A stretch of 19,043 nucleotides of DNA from Rhodospirillales bacterium (GCA_016776705.1 JADHSW010000031.1:1-19043), one strand, 5' to 3'. Counted from the first letter of the stretch, positions 7,939 through 16,224 are shown. Numbers and translations are program-made. The notes: a model not told the origin generated them from the sequence alone.

Positions 7939-8703
7939 ATGTTGACATCCATCAGCGGACGTTCGGTTATTGTGACAGGTGGCAGCAAGGGAATTGGCAA
8001 GGGCATTGCCCGTGTTTTTGCCAATCAGGGCGCCAGGGTTTTGATTGTTTCGCGCACCCTTGCCGAAGGCGAAGCCTGCGCCGAAGAACTGGGTAACGGC
8101 TCCAGCGCCTTCGCCGCCGATGTTTCAGATTGGGATCAATCCCAGGCCATGGCCGCCGAAGCCGTCGAACGCCATGGTGGTCTGGACATTCTGTGTGCCA
8201 ACGCAGGTTGTTTCCCACAAACCAACATTGAGGACATGGACCCGTCCGAATGGGATATGGTCATGGGCACCAATCTGAAGGGTAATTTCCTGAGCGTCAA
8301 AGCCTGTCTGCCGGCGTTGAAAAAATCCGATCAGGGCCGCGTCGTTTTAACCTCTTCCATCACTGGCCCCGTAACCGGCTTTCCCGGTTGGTCCCACTAC
8401 GGCGCGTCCAAATCAGGACAGCTTGGCTTCATGCGCACGGCCTGCATCGAACTTGCAAAATTCAATATCACCATGAACGCGGTCTTGCCGGGCAATATTT
8501 CCACAGAAGGGCTTGACGATCTGGGCGAGGATTATATCAAGACAATGGAAGCCTCAATTCCACTCAAAAAGATCGGCGTTGTTGAAGATATTGGCAATGC
8601 GGCCCTGTTCCTGGCATCAAAAGAAGCCAATTACATTACCGGCCAGACAATTATTGTTGATGGTGGACAGATATTGCCGGAATCTCTCGAAGCGCTCGAA
8701 TAG
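7939..8703 (+). CDS. Short-chain dehydrogenase/reductase
   Basis: A classical SDR of 254 residues. The cofactor motif TGGSKGIG is at 13-20, NAG at 88-90 and the structural Asn at 112. The catalytic Ser140, Tyr154 and Lys158 lie in TSSITG...HYGASKSG. Arg39 at the end of beta-2 suggests NADP(H) over NAD(H). In RMM-type loci the SDR is proposed to interconvert aminoacetone and 1-amino-2-propanol, and that role is plausible here because it follows a cation-type importer and shares the locus with an amino-alcohol-type kinase. The sequence alone does not fix the substrate. Its end nearly abuts the convergent AraC-type gene (3 bases between). Confidence 0.88.
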   Translation: MLTSISGRSVIVTGGSKGIGKGIARVFANQGARVLIVSRTLAEGEACAEELGNGSSAFAADVSDWDQSQAMAAEAVERHGGLDILCANAGCFPQTNIEDMDPSEWDMVMGTNLKGNFLSVKACLPALKKSDQGRVVLTSSITGPVTGFPGWSHYGASKSGQLGFMRTACIELAKFNITMNAVLPGNISTEGLDDLGEDYIKTMEASIPLKKIGVVEDIGNAALFLASKEANYITGQTIIVDGGQILPESLEALE

Positions 8704-8706
8704 AGA

Positions 8707-9777
8707 TTAGCTGCCGATAAGACGGCTGCGCATAGCCCGCGGGCTTTCGCCAGTCCAGCGGCGGACTGCCCGTGAAAAGGCGGAAAGTTCTGAATAGCCA
8801 AGCAGGAAGGCGATTTCAGATAACGGCAGATGGCGTTGCTTCAAATAGGCATGGGCCAGATCGTAGCGAGTCACCTGTATCAGTTCTTTATAGGTTAATC
8901 CGGCAAGAGACAGTTCGCGCTGGATGCTGGCCGACGACAGTTGCAGGGCCTCGCCAACGATCTCCAGCGAAGGGCAACCTTCGGGCAACTTCATCCGGAT
9001 GACTGACCTGACGCGGTCGGTGACGGACTCAAAACCATCTCGCCCGGAACCCAGCTGTGCAAGACAGGTCTGCATCATTGTCATCAGGGCAATGTCACAG
9101 TTTGGCATTGGATGATCGAGAATTTCGGGTTTGAATACCAATGCGTTGACCGGTTGGGAAAAATAGGCAGCTGCGCCAAATGCATTTTCATGGGCTTGGG
9201 CGGCTTCTGGTTTCGGGTGTTCAAAATAGACTTCCTCTGGCGTCCAGTCCTGGCCCAGGCATTCGCGAAATACATTCAGAAACATGCCAAGCGACAGTTC
9301 GGCATCCTGCCGTCTTTCGACAATTTCCGGGGCTGTAATCTGATATTCGAACATCATCATGCCGTCATTGCGCGAACGCAGGTTGAGCATGGAATTTCCC
9401 TGATGATAGGGAAAATAACTAACAAGATTTTCCAGCGCGGCACCCAAAGTTGGCGAGGTGACGCCAACATAGCCCCATAATCCCAAATCCTGGGGCTTGA
9501 ATTGATTGCCGAACCACAGACCGAAATTCTGGTTTTCCGTTCGCCGCGCCGCTTCTTCAAACAGGCGGCAAAAAGATGAAAGCTTCAATTGCAGGGTGGT
9601 CTCGCCAGCCATAGAGGGGGCAAGACCGGAATTCCCGAAAATACTGTCAATATCGCCACCCTGATCACAAATATGATCAACGATACCAGTTGCCGCGGAG
9701 GCCAATATCACAGGCGCGGAAGGGCCGACCGAAGAATTCGGTGACGCAAATTTCACAGCGTGCAATATATCTCCCAT
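8707..9777 (-). CDS. AraC-family regulator, OruR/Arabinose_bd type
   Basis: A 356-residue regulator. The N-terminal about 200 residues match the Arabinose_bd (PF12625-type) ligand domain found in OruR/ArgR-like AraC proteins (LGLWGYVGVTSPTLGAALENLVSYF, about 97-121). The C-terminal about 100 residues are the double helix-turn-helix, ending LSEIAFLLGYSELSAFSRAVRRWTGESPRAMR. The ATG is preceded by GGGGA at about 8 bases. It is probably an amine- or amino-acid-type responsive activator of the locus (inference). It is last in a minus-strand trio after the DeoR-type regulator and the kinase. Confidence 0.88.
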   Translation of the reverse strand: MGDILHAVKFASPNSSVGPSAPVILASAATGIVDHICDQGGDIDSIFGNSGLAPSMAGETTLQLKLSSFCRLFEEAARRTENQNFGLWFGNQFKPQDLGLWGYVGVTSPTLGAALENLVSYFPYHQGNSMLNLRSRNDGMMMFEYQITAPEIVERRQDAELSLGMFLNVFRECLGQDWTPEEVYFEHPKPEAAQAHENAFGAAAYFSQPVNALVFKPEILDHPMPNCDIALMTMMQTCLAQLGSGRDGFESVTDRVRSVIRMKLPEGCPSLEIVGEALQLSSASIQRELSLAGLTYKELIQVTRYDLAHAYLKQRHLPLSEIAFLLGYSELSAFSRAVRRWTGESPRAMRSRLIGS

Positions 9778-9800
9778 ACACCATCCCCAGCCGTCACAGC

Positions 9801-9815
9801 ATCGATTTTATCGAT
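9801..9815. repeat. ATCGAT-TTT-ATCGAT inverted repeat before araC-type gene
   Basis: Two ATCGAT half-sites with a 3-base spacer lie 24 bases upstream of the AraC-type start, in the 92-base gap after the kinase gene. They could be an autoregulatory site of the AraC protein. The symmetry is exact; the role is inferred. Confidence 0.3.
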
Positions 9816-9869
9816 TTGGCAAAGATCATTGCATGAGGAAGGCCACGGGATCAAGCTGGGGCCTGTGAG

Positions 9870-10883
9870 TTAATCGAAACGCGATAAGTATTCTTCACAC
9901 AAAGGGACGGTTCCACGGGTGTATTCTACACCCATCGATTGCGCCAGATCCGTCTCGTTATGGGAGCCGATCCAGGCGACAAGCAGCAAACGGCGCAGCA
10001 TCACAAAGGTCGGGATTTCGTCTTCATCTTCTTTTGGAAGGTCAATGACTTTCCGGTAACCGCGAACCCAGGCCTCAAGTAACTCTGGAACTTCCGGCTT
10101 GTGTTCAAAAAACGAAACGGTGGTCGCGCAGTCATAAAGCAGCCAGCTGAAACCACTGTCGTCGAAATCAATGACCTTGGTGACGTCGCCATCAATCAGC
10201 AGATTGGCAAGACGCATGTCGCAGTGAATTAAACCAAAGCGCTCATCGGATTTGCCGAATTTTTCCAGGCGGCACCCGATCAGATCGACGGTTTTTCCGA
10301 AAACAGTCTCAATTTCCGGGGTTAATCCCATACCGTTGCGCCAGAAACCCCAGTGCGGGGAATCGCCCAGGCTGGTATCAAAATCCCATGTCAGGCGTTC
10401 AAAAAAGGCGGGTTTTTGCCAGCCCCTGACATGCAGGTGCATACGCGCCGTCATTTCGCCCAGCACTTCAAAAGGTGCTCTCAAATCATGTTGTTCCTCG
10501 TCCGGCTCATGGCCGTTTTCCCAGGCGAACAGAACCACATGGCGTTGGCCCGGCACTTGCCCGTGCGAGACAACCTGGATGATTTCGCCGTCTTTTCCGG
10601 CAATAGGGGTTGGTGTAACAACCGCACCGTCTTCGCGCAGGGCCGTCGCCCACGCCAGTTCAGAGGCAATGGCAGCTTTACTGTGATAACCTTCCCGGTG
10701 AACACGCAATGCCCAACACTGACCCGAGCCCGGATCATCGACGCGGTAAGTGGCATTTTCCGACAAATTGATGAGCGTTGTTTCAGAACCGGCGGGTAAA
10801 TCGAAATGACCAAGGGATTGCATGGACAGGCCGTGCAAACGACGGAGCTGTTCTTCGTATGGTAAATGTTCAAAATCTGACAT
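9870..10883 (-). CDS. APH-fold small-molecule kinase (likely amino-alcohol kinase)
   Basis: A 337-residue phosphotransferase of the aminoglycoside/choline/homoserine-kinase-II fold. The Brenner motif HCDMRLAN (220-227; catalytic Asp222, Asn227) and the metal-binding DFDD (239-242) are present, as is an N-lobe ALRVHREGYHS...SELAWATAL pattern typical of SrkA/homoserine kinase II-like proteins. I chose the ATG at 10883; a TTG 57 bases further upstream keeps the frame open but adds a non-homologous-looking leader. In RMM loci this family phosphorylates 1-amino-2-propanol on oxygen, giving the substrate of the neighbouring phospho-lyase. No encapsulation helix is visible at either end. Confidence 0.85.
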   Translation of the reverse strand: MSDFEHLPYEEQLRRLHGLSMQSLGHFDLPAGSETTLINLSENATYRVDDPGSGQCWALRVHREGYHSKAAIASELAWATALREDGAVVTPTPIAGKDGEIIQVVSHGQVPGQRHVVLFAWENGHEPDEEQHDLRAPFEVLGEMTARMHLHVRGWQKPAFFERLTWDFDTSLGDSPHWGFWRNGMGLTPEIETVFGKTVDLIGCRLEKFGKSDERFGLIHCDMRLANLLIDGDVTKVIDFDDSGFSWLLYDCATTVSFFEHKPEVPELLEAWVRGYRKVIDLPKEDEDEIPTFVMLRRLLLVAWIGSHNETDLAQSMGVEYTRGTVPLCEEYLSRFD

Positions 10884-11022
10884 TTTATCTTCAGGTCCCG
10901 AAGTCGAAATCTGATAACTCTCAAGTCTATCACGCTGCAACGCTCATCTATAATCCTAGCGTTCGGACCGTCGCATTTCTTGACATCAAGGTGCGAGGAT
11001 TTGACTGACCTTGGGGTTCAAT

Positions 11023-11799
11023 TCAGGCGCAATAAAAGGCGACGTCGTTCTTCAGGAAATGATTGCGCAGCTCTGTGTCCGGATCATCATCGCTGATAAC
11101 AATATCCAGTTCGCTTAAGGTGCATAACTGTTGCATGCCCTGTTGAGAGAACCGGAAATGATCGATCAACAGCATATTTTTTGATGATTGTTTGAGCATC
11201 GTCTTGACCATCCAACTGGTTCTAAAATCGGATTCCGAAACGCCATCTGTGGACAACCCGTCAGCAAAAAACACGGCCAGATCTGCATTATACCTGGACA
11301 GAAATTCCGTCGTTTCCTGACCCCAGCAAAACCCTTCCAGACGGTCCACATCCCCCGGTGCCAGTACCACTCGCAAGTTATCATTATCAACCAGTGTCAG
11401 GGCTTCACGAATGCCGTTGGTGATGACGGTCAGGCGCTTTTTGGTTTCGGCCAGTTCAAGGGCCAGTAACAACGCCGTCGTTCCGGGGCTCAACATGATA
11501 ACCTGATCGTCCTGCAACAGGTCATGTGCCTTGCGGGCAATGGCCTTGCGTTCTGGAACATTTTTATCCTGGCGGGCCTCGAAACTAAGGACATTACCGA
11601 CCGGAATTACAACCGCGCCACCATAGCGGCGCTGCAACTGGCCACTGTCACACAAGGTATCAAAATCGCGACGGATTGTTTCCCGGGACACATTCAGCTT
11701 TGCGGCCAAATCACGGATCATGATGCCCGGATCAAGGTTAATTTCCTCGAGCAATTTCTTTTGCCGGTTTGCTTTCTTTTGTGCGCCAAGGCTGGTCAT
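11023..11799 (-). CDS. DeoR-family transcriptional regulator
   Basis: A 258-residue repressor. The winged helix-turn-helix is at about 10-62 (IRDLAAKLNVSRETIRRDFDTLCDSGQLQRRYGGA), followed by the DeoRC sensor domain (about 80-235), including VFFADGLSTDGVSESD. DeoR proteins usually sense phosphorylated small metabolites, so the kinase product is an attractive inducer (inference). It is divergent from the phospho-lyase/shell operon across a 219-base AT-rich region and heads the minus-strand deoR-kinase-araC unit, so it may control both directions. Confidence 0.92.
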   Translation of the reverse strand: MTSLGAQKKANRQKKLLEEINLDPGIMIRDLAAKLNVSRETIRRDFDTLCDSGQLQRRYGGAVVIPVGNVLSFEARQDKNVPERKAIARKAHDLLQDDQVIMLSPGTTALLLALELAETKKRLTVITNGIREALTLVDNDNLRVVLAPGDVDRLEGFCWGQETTEFLSRYNADLAVFFADGLSTDGVSESDFRTSWMVKTMLKQSSKNMLLIDHFRFSQQGMQQLCTLSELDIVISDDDPDTELRNHFLKNDVAFYCA

Positions 11800-11878
11800 T
11801 AAATTACGCTTGCCCTTATCCTGAATATCAAAGTCTTGAACGCTCGGCCGGGAAAAGTCCAGAGATTTTGAATAAATG

Positions 11879-11890
11879 TGGCATTTGCCA
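11879..11890. promoter_or_regulatory. TGGCA-TT-TGCCA dyad in the divergent control region
   Basis: A perfect 5-bp-arm dyad with 2-base spacer lies about 80 bases upstream of the DeoR-type start, in the region shared with the divergent phospho-lyase operon. It is a candidate regulator binding site by position and symmetry only. Confidence 0.3.
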
Positions 11891-11972
11891 GTAATTTTTG
11901 CGCGTGATATTTGGCTAACATTGGGGATTTTTTAAAATAATCAATAAATAATGTTGCAAATAACACAAAAAA

Positions 11973-11998
11973 TGATAGCGTTAAAACGGATCCTATCA
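11973..11998. promoter_or_regulatory. TGATAG-N14-CTATCA inverted repeat near the shell operon start
   Basis: TGATAG (11973-11978) and CTATCA (11993-11998) are exact complements 14 bases apart and end 20 bases before the GTG of the phospho-lyase. A TTGCAA at 11954-11959 could be a -35 box with a poor TAGCGT -10 box inside the repeat. Such a site overlapping the promoter would suit repression by the divergent DeoR protein. This is weak, position-based evidence. Confidence 0.3.
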
Positions 11999-12018
11999 AG
12001 CTTAAGGCGAGGCACCCC

Positions 12019-13290
12019 GTGAGCCAGGCAAAACTCGATTTTCTTGAGACCTCAAAAACCTACTGGAACCCCCACAAGACGGAGTTCTGGCAGGATGCCG
12101 GTATTGATCTGGTCATTGACAAGCGCGAGGGCTATTGCTTCCACGATATGGATGGCAAGCGTCTTATTGATGTCCATCTTAACGGCGGCACATACAACCT
12201 GGGGCACCGCAATCCTGAACTGGTTGAAGTCCTGAACGCCGGGGCCAAGCGCTTCGACATGGGCAACCATCATTTCCCGGCCCTCGCCCGCACGGCATTG
12301 GCAGAGGCTCTCGCCGAATGTACCCCTGATGGCCTGCAATACACGATCTATGGCGCCGGTGGTGCGGAAGCTATTGAACTGGCTATCAAATCGGCACGCA
12401 ACGCCACCCAGAAGCGCAAAATCGTCTCCATCATCAAGGCCTACCACGGTCATTCAGGGTTGGCCGTCAAAACCGGTGACGAGCGTTTTTCCAAGACATT
12501 TCTGTCGGAAGACACGCTGAATGAATTCGTTCAGGTTCCCTTCAACGATCCCGAAGCCATGGAAGAGGCACTAAAGGGTCGTGATGTCGCCGCAGTGATT
12601 ATGGAAACAATCCCCGCGACCTACGGCTTTCCCATGCCCCACGAAGGCTACCTTCCAGCCGTCAAAAGCTTGTGTGAAAAGTATGACGCCCTGTACATCG
12701 CCGATGAGGTCCAGACCGGACTGATGCGCACTGGAGAATTGTGGGCGATCACCAAGTACGGGGTGACGCCTGACATCATGGTTGTCGGCAAGGGCATTAC
12801 CGGCGGCATGTATCCCATTTCGTGTTGTGTCGTTAATGAGCGCGCCGGTGCATGGTTGAAACAGGACGGTTTTGCCCATATGTCAACGGCTGGCGGGGCC
12901 GAACTGGGTTGTGTTGTCGCCCTGAAAGTTCTTGAAATCACCCAACGCCCCGAAGTCGCCTCGATGGTTCGTTATATCGGCGATTTTGCTCGCGCCGGGC
13001 TTGATGACATTCAAGCCCTGTACCCGGACTTCTTTATCGGCATTCGCCAGAACGGGGTCATTCTGGGGCTTGAATTCAATCATCCAGAAGGCGCCAAGCT
13101 GGTGATGCGGCGGATTTATGAAAACGGCGTTTGGGCCATTTTTTCAACCCTTGATCCCAGCGTCCTGCAATTCAAACTGGGCATTTTGATGACCCAGAGC
13201 CTTACCGAAGACCTGTTGCGCCGCATGGAAACGTCAATCGGTCAGGCCCGCCAGGACATGCTCGAGATGCGTGGGCGGAAGGTATCCTGA
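12019..13290 (+). CDS. PLP class III aminotransferase-fold enzyme, likely amine-phosphate phospho-lyase
   Basis: A 423-residue fold-type I PLP enzyme. Visible are GAGGAEA for the cofactor phosphate (112-118), YHGHSG (142-147), Asp229 in ADEVQTG, and the Schiff-base Lys258 in VVGKGITGG. The usual transaminase segment T-F-x-G-N-P-L is replaced by STAGGAELGC (289-298), suggesting it is not an ordinary transaminase. Relatives in RMM microcompartments, and AGXT2L-type enzymes, eliminate phosphate and ammonia from amino-alcohol phosphates to give aldehydes, which fits the kinase and aldehyde dehydrogenase here. The GTG start follows AAGGCGAGG. The last base of its TGA is the first base of the next ATG. 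A 4-aminobutyrate- or glutamate-semialdehyde-type aminotransferase is the alternative. Confidence 0.82.
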   Translation: MSQAKLDFLETSKTYWNPHKTEFWQDAGIDLVIDKREGYCFHDMDGKRLIDVHLNGGTYNLGHRNPELVEVLNAGAKRFDMGNHHFPALARTALAEALAECTPDGLQYTIYGAGGAEAIELAIKSARNATQKRKIVSIIKAYHGHSGLAVKTGDERFSKTFLSEDTLNEFVQVPFNDPEAMEEALKGRDVAAVIMETIPATYGFPMPHEGYLPAVKSLCEKYDALYIADEVQTGLMRTGELWAITKYGVTPDIMVVGKGITGGMYPISCCVVNERAGAWLKQDGFAHMSTAGGAELGCVVALKVLEITQRPEVASMVRYIGDFARAGLDDIQALYPDFFIGIRQNGVILGLEFNHPEGAKLVMRRIYENGVWAIFSTLDPSVLQFKLGILMTQSLTEDLLRRMETSIGQARQDMLEMRGRKVS

Positions 13291-14867
13291 TGGACCCGCA
13301 AATCGCCCAGTTGGTTGACATCAGCCAGTCACAAGTCGCCATGCAGGCGCGCGCCGAAATGGTCCTGGAGCGCGCCCGTTGGGCTTCACAGGTCTTTCAG
13401 CGCTACGACCGCCAAAAAACCATGGCCATCGCTGACGCCGTCGCCCAGGCTGCTCATGCAAAGGCCGCCGAATACGGCGAATGGGCGGTGCGTGAAACGG
13501 GATTTGGCGTTGCTGCACACAAGACACTCAAGAACGAACTGAGCAGCGTTCCTCTTGTCGATTATTATCGTGACTGGAATTTCGTCGACCCGCGCACGGA
13601 CGAGCGCACCGGTGTTATTGAAATTCCCAAACCGGCAGGCGTGATTTTTGCCCTGGTGCCGTCGACAAACCCCATAGCGACGCTTTATTTCAAAGTCCTG
13701 TCGGCCCTGATGACACGCAACGCCATTGTCATCAGCCCCCATCCGGCGGCGTTGCAATGCTGTGTCGATGCGGCCAGAACCCTGTCCGAAGCGGCAACCG
13801 CTGCCGGTGCCCCAGAAGGCATCATCCAGTTTCTCGAAGAAATCAGCCTGCCACTGGTTGATGAATTCATGAAGTCGGAAAAAACCGATGTCATTCTGGC
13901 AACCGGGGGCACCCCCATGGTTCGCGCTGCTTATTCATCATCCAACCCGGCTCTTGGGGTTGGTCCCGGAAACGCGCCGGTATTTGTCGACGCGACGGCC
14001 GACCTGAAGGCTGCGGCCGGGCACATCATTGACAGTAAATCCTTTGATAATTCGATCCTGTGTACCAATGAATCCGTACTGATTACGCTTGATGACGTGG
14101 CTTCAACACTTGAGCGGGAATTAACCCGCGCCGGTGCCCACGTTTGCAAGCCCGAACAAGCCGACGCCTTGCGCAGTTATCTGTTCCACGAGCGCGGCTT
14201 TAACGTCGAGGCCCTGGGTCGCGATGCTACGTGGATAGCCGAACAGGCTGGCTTCAAGGTCAGCCGTAACACCAAAATCCTTGTCGCCCCCATCGACATG
14301 ATCGGGGTTGGTGAAATGTTGTCACACGAAAAGTTGTGCCCGGTGCTTGGCTATTTCGTCGCCAACAGTGTCAATCAGGCGTTGATGCAGGCGCGTGCCC
14401 TGTTGCGGCTTTCAGGGGCCGGACATTCCGCCGCCATTCATTCAAACGACACCCAGACCATCACCGACTACGCCGCCATGGTTGAGGTTTACCGGGTTGT
14501 CGTTAACGCGCCGTGTAGCCAGGGTGCGGCCGGTTTCGCCACCAATCTGGCACCAACCTTTACAATCGGCACCGGTTTCTTCGGTCGCTCTTCGGTTGGC
14601 GAAAATGTCGGGCCGCAGCATCTTATCAACTGGACACGGATCGCCTGGCACAAGGACGGCGGCCCCATCGACAGCGCCACCATGGGACAGCTAAAGCATC
14701 CGGGACCGCTGCCCAAAGCGCCCGCAGATGGCGTTCCCGGCCAAAGCCGCCCTGTTTCCATGACGCCACCTGCCAGCGGTCCACACAGTACGCCGTCTCA
14801 TGATGATCTGCGCGAACAAATACGCTTGATCATCGCCGAAGAACTTCGCGACGTCTTGAAGGATTGA
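13290..14867 (+). CDS. pduP: CoA-acylating aldehyde dehydrogenase with C-terminal encapsulation peptide
   Basis: A PduP/EutE-like enzyme converting an aldehyde, NAD+ and CoA to acyl-CoA, 525 residues. The catalytic domain spans about 10-455, with VPSTNP (123-128), ATGGTPMVRAAYSS (204-217) and the catalytic Cys258 in SILCTNES. A Pro/Gly-rich linker (about 457-503) leads to a terminal amphipathic helix DDLREQIRLIIAEELRDVL (505-523), a typical encapsulation peptide. C-terminal placement is known for several non-PDU BMC types, whereas classical PduP carries it at the N-terminus. It overlaps the phospho-lyase by one base and is 3 bases from the first shell gene, so catalytic cargo and shell are co-translated. 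The substrate is likely propanal or a similar short aldehyde (inference). Confidence 0.92.
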   Translation: MDPQIAQLVDISQSQVAMQARAEMVLERARWASQVFQRYDRQKTMAIADAVAQAAHAKAAEYGEWAVRETGFGVAAHKTLKNELSSVPLVDYYRDWNFVDPRTDERTGVIEIPKPAGVIFALVPSTNPIATLYFKVLSALMTRNAIVISPHPAALQCCVDAARTLSEAATAAGAPEGIIQFLEEISLPLVDEFMKSEKTDVILATGGTPMVRAAYSSSNPALGVGPGNAPVFVDATADLKAAAGHIIDSKSFDNSILCTNESVLITLDDVASTLERELTRAGAHVCKPEQADALRSYLFHERGFNVEALGRDATWIAEQAGFKVSRNTKILVAPIDMIGVGEMLSHEKLCPVLGYFVANSVNQALMQARALLRLSGAGHSAAIHSNDTQTITDYAAMVEVYRVVVNAPCSQGAAGFATNLAPTFTIGTGFFGRSSVGENVGPQHLINWTRIAWHKDGGPIDSATMGQLKHPGPLPKAPADGVPGQSRPVSMTPPASGPHSTPSHDDLREQIRLIIAEELRDVLKD

Positions 14868-14870
14868 CCG

Positions 14871-15494
14871 GTGGCAGAACTCAGATCATCAATTTTTATC
14901 GACCAGTTGCAGCCTCAAACCCTGAGTTATATGAGCACCTGGATGCGCGGCTCACTGCCACGCTCGAACGTGGCGGCGCAAATAATAGAAGTTGCGCCGG
15001 GATTGGATATCGAAGCCTTGACCGATATTGCGATCAAGCATACGGGCGTTCAGGCCGGCATTCTGGTGGTTGAGCGGCAGTTCGGCTATCTGGAATTTCA
15101 CTCCCGCGACACGGCGGCGGTCAAGGCTTCCGCATCTGCGGTGATGGACGCCCTGGGTGCGTCAGCCAGCGACGCCACCCGGCCATCAATTCTCGGTTCG
15201 AAAGTGATCACCAATATCGACCATCAACACGCCTTCCTGATCAATCGCAACAAATTGGGGTCGATGATCATCGCCGGTGAAACCCTTTATACCCTCGAGA
15301 TGCAACCTGCATCTTACGCCATCCTTGCCGCCAACGAGGCCGAGAAAGCCGCCCATATCAAGGTTATCGATTTCCGCATGATTGGCGCAAATGGACGGGT
15401 TTACCTGTCGGGGAGTGAGGCCGATATTCCAAACGCCAGAGCAGCGGCAGAAAACGCCCTGCAGTTGCTGGGTGCCGGGCAGGAAGAGCAATAA
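14871..15494 (+). CDS. BMC-T shell protein (tandem BMC domains), first copy
   Basis: A 207-residue shell protein forming pseudohexameric trimers. Domain 1 spans about 36-100 (QIIEVAPGLDIEALTDIAIK...GILVVERQFGYLEF). Domain 2 spans about 138-203 (LYTLEMQPASYAILAANEAEKAAHIKVIDFRMIGANGRVYL...ADIPNARAAAENAL). The domain 2 pore region reads G-A-N-G. It has an N-terminal extension of about 30 residues (LRSSIFIDQLQPQ), as in RMM-type BMC-T. It starts at GTG. The terminal A of its TAA is the first base of the next ATG. Confidence 0.93.
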   Translation: MAELRSSIFIDQLQPQTLSYMSTWMRGSLPRSNVAAQIIEVAPGLDIEALTDIAIKHTGVQAGILVVERQFGYLEFHSRDTAAVKASASAVMDALGASASDATRPSILGSKVITNIDHQHAFLINRNKLGSMIIAGETLYTLEMQPASYAILAANEAEKAAHIKVIDFRMIGANGRVYLSGSEADIPNARAAAENALQLLGAGQEEQ

Positions 15495-15925
15495 TGGCCG
15501 ACCCGATGATTGCCGCACTTGTTCGCGAAGTTTTAAGCGAGGAACTTTCGCGTATCCGGGGTGAAAAAACGAACGCCCCAGCGACGCCGTCGCCCAGGGA
15601 AGAGACCGTCAGCATTACCAGTGACGCCGATCTTCAGGCACTGGTCAAACGGGTTCTTTCCATGGCTGAAAACGCGGCAGAGCGAAAGGGACTATTGGAT
15701 GGCAATATTATTTTCCGTTTGGCAAACCAGCCTTCCGGCGGTGCCGGAGCGCAGGCCCCGGGCGGGCGGAACCCACAGTTTGATAGCGGTCTGCTTTCAG
15801 AACGCCTCGTTGATCAATTTCCTGCCGGAACAACAAAAGTACAGCTTGCCAAACATGTTCAAACGACGCCGTTGGCGCGAGATCGATTGCGTCAACGCGG
15901 TATCTCGATTGAAAGGATGAAATGA
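15494..15925 (+). CDS. PduM-like putative assembly/linker protein of the microcompartment
   Basis: A 143-residue protein of no firmly assigned family. An N-terminal amphipathic helix (MIAALVREVLSEELSRI, 5-21) resembles an encapsulation peptide and the aldehyde dehydrogenase C-terminus. A Pro/Ala linker, a second helix (about 44-66), a NIIFRLA strand (71-77), a Gly-rich stretch (81-92), and the C-terminal motif TPLARDRLRQRGISI (125-139) follow. The same end motif occurs, from memory, in PduM (TAMARDAANARNIQLI), EutT (TPSARELLESRHLRI) and EutQ (TPEAREVAELLGFTI). The architecture of helix, core and motif matches PduM, which is needed for PDU shell assembly. Its position between BMC-T and BMC-P supports a structural role. 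It overlaps the pentamer gene by 4 bases. Confidence 0.75.
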   Translation: MADPMIAALVREVLSEELSRIRGEKTNAPATPSPREETVSITSDADLQALVKRVLSMAENAAERKGLLDGNIIFRLANQPSGGAGAQAPGGRNPQFDSGLLSERLVDQFPAGTTKVQLAKHVQTTPLARDRLRQRGISIERMK

Positions 15926-16167
15926 TGATTAAAGGACGGGTTATCGGCCGTATCTGGTCGACAAAACGGATCGAATCTCTGCCTCAGGGCGCATTGCTGG
16001 AGGTTGAGGTCGAGGGTGGCGTCAAGGTTATCGCGTTTGACCCCCTTGGTTGTGGTGATGACGAACAAGTCTTGATAACCCAAGGCTCAGTCGCTGCCGG
16101 ATTTTTTGAAGGGTTCAAGGCCCCCGTGGACGCCTTGATTATTGGTTCCATCGACGAGCACATGTGA
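15922..16167 (+). CDS. BMC-P pentameric vertex protein (EutN/CcmL family)
   Basis: An 81-residue vertex protein capping the shell corners. It shows KGRVIGRIWSTKR at the start, and FDPLGCGDDEQVLITQGSVAAGFF, equivalent to the conserved D-x-x-G-A-G-x-G-E-x-V-L-x-x-x-G-S-S-A block, with Cys and Asp-Asp replacing part of it. It ends VDALIIGSID as usual. It is slightly short for the family (85-100). The ATG at 15922 overlaps the preceding stop (ATGATG), and a second in-frame ATG follows immediately, so the exact start is uncertain by one codon. Confidence 0.93.
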   Translation: MMIKGRVIGRIWSTKRIESLPQGALLEVEVEGGVKVIAFDPLGCGDDEQVLITQGSVAAGFFEGFKAPVDALIIGSIDEHM

Positions 16168-16224
16168 AAAGTGGGCACGTCACTTACTTGTTATTTTTTT
16201 GAAGCACGATAGAGGAGAAGAAAA

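Noticed and set aside
10353..10799. 148-residue plus-strand open frame opposite the kinase
   Set aside because: Antisense shadow of a gene with full kinase motifs; its translation is low-complexity in Cys/Arg/Pro with no family resemblance.
12052..12453. 133-residue minus-strand open frame opposite the phospho-lyase
   Set aside because: Its length follows from codon bias of the true gene; there is no ribosome site, and the PLP enzyme motifs lie on the other strand.
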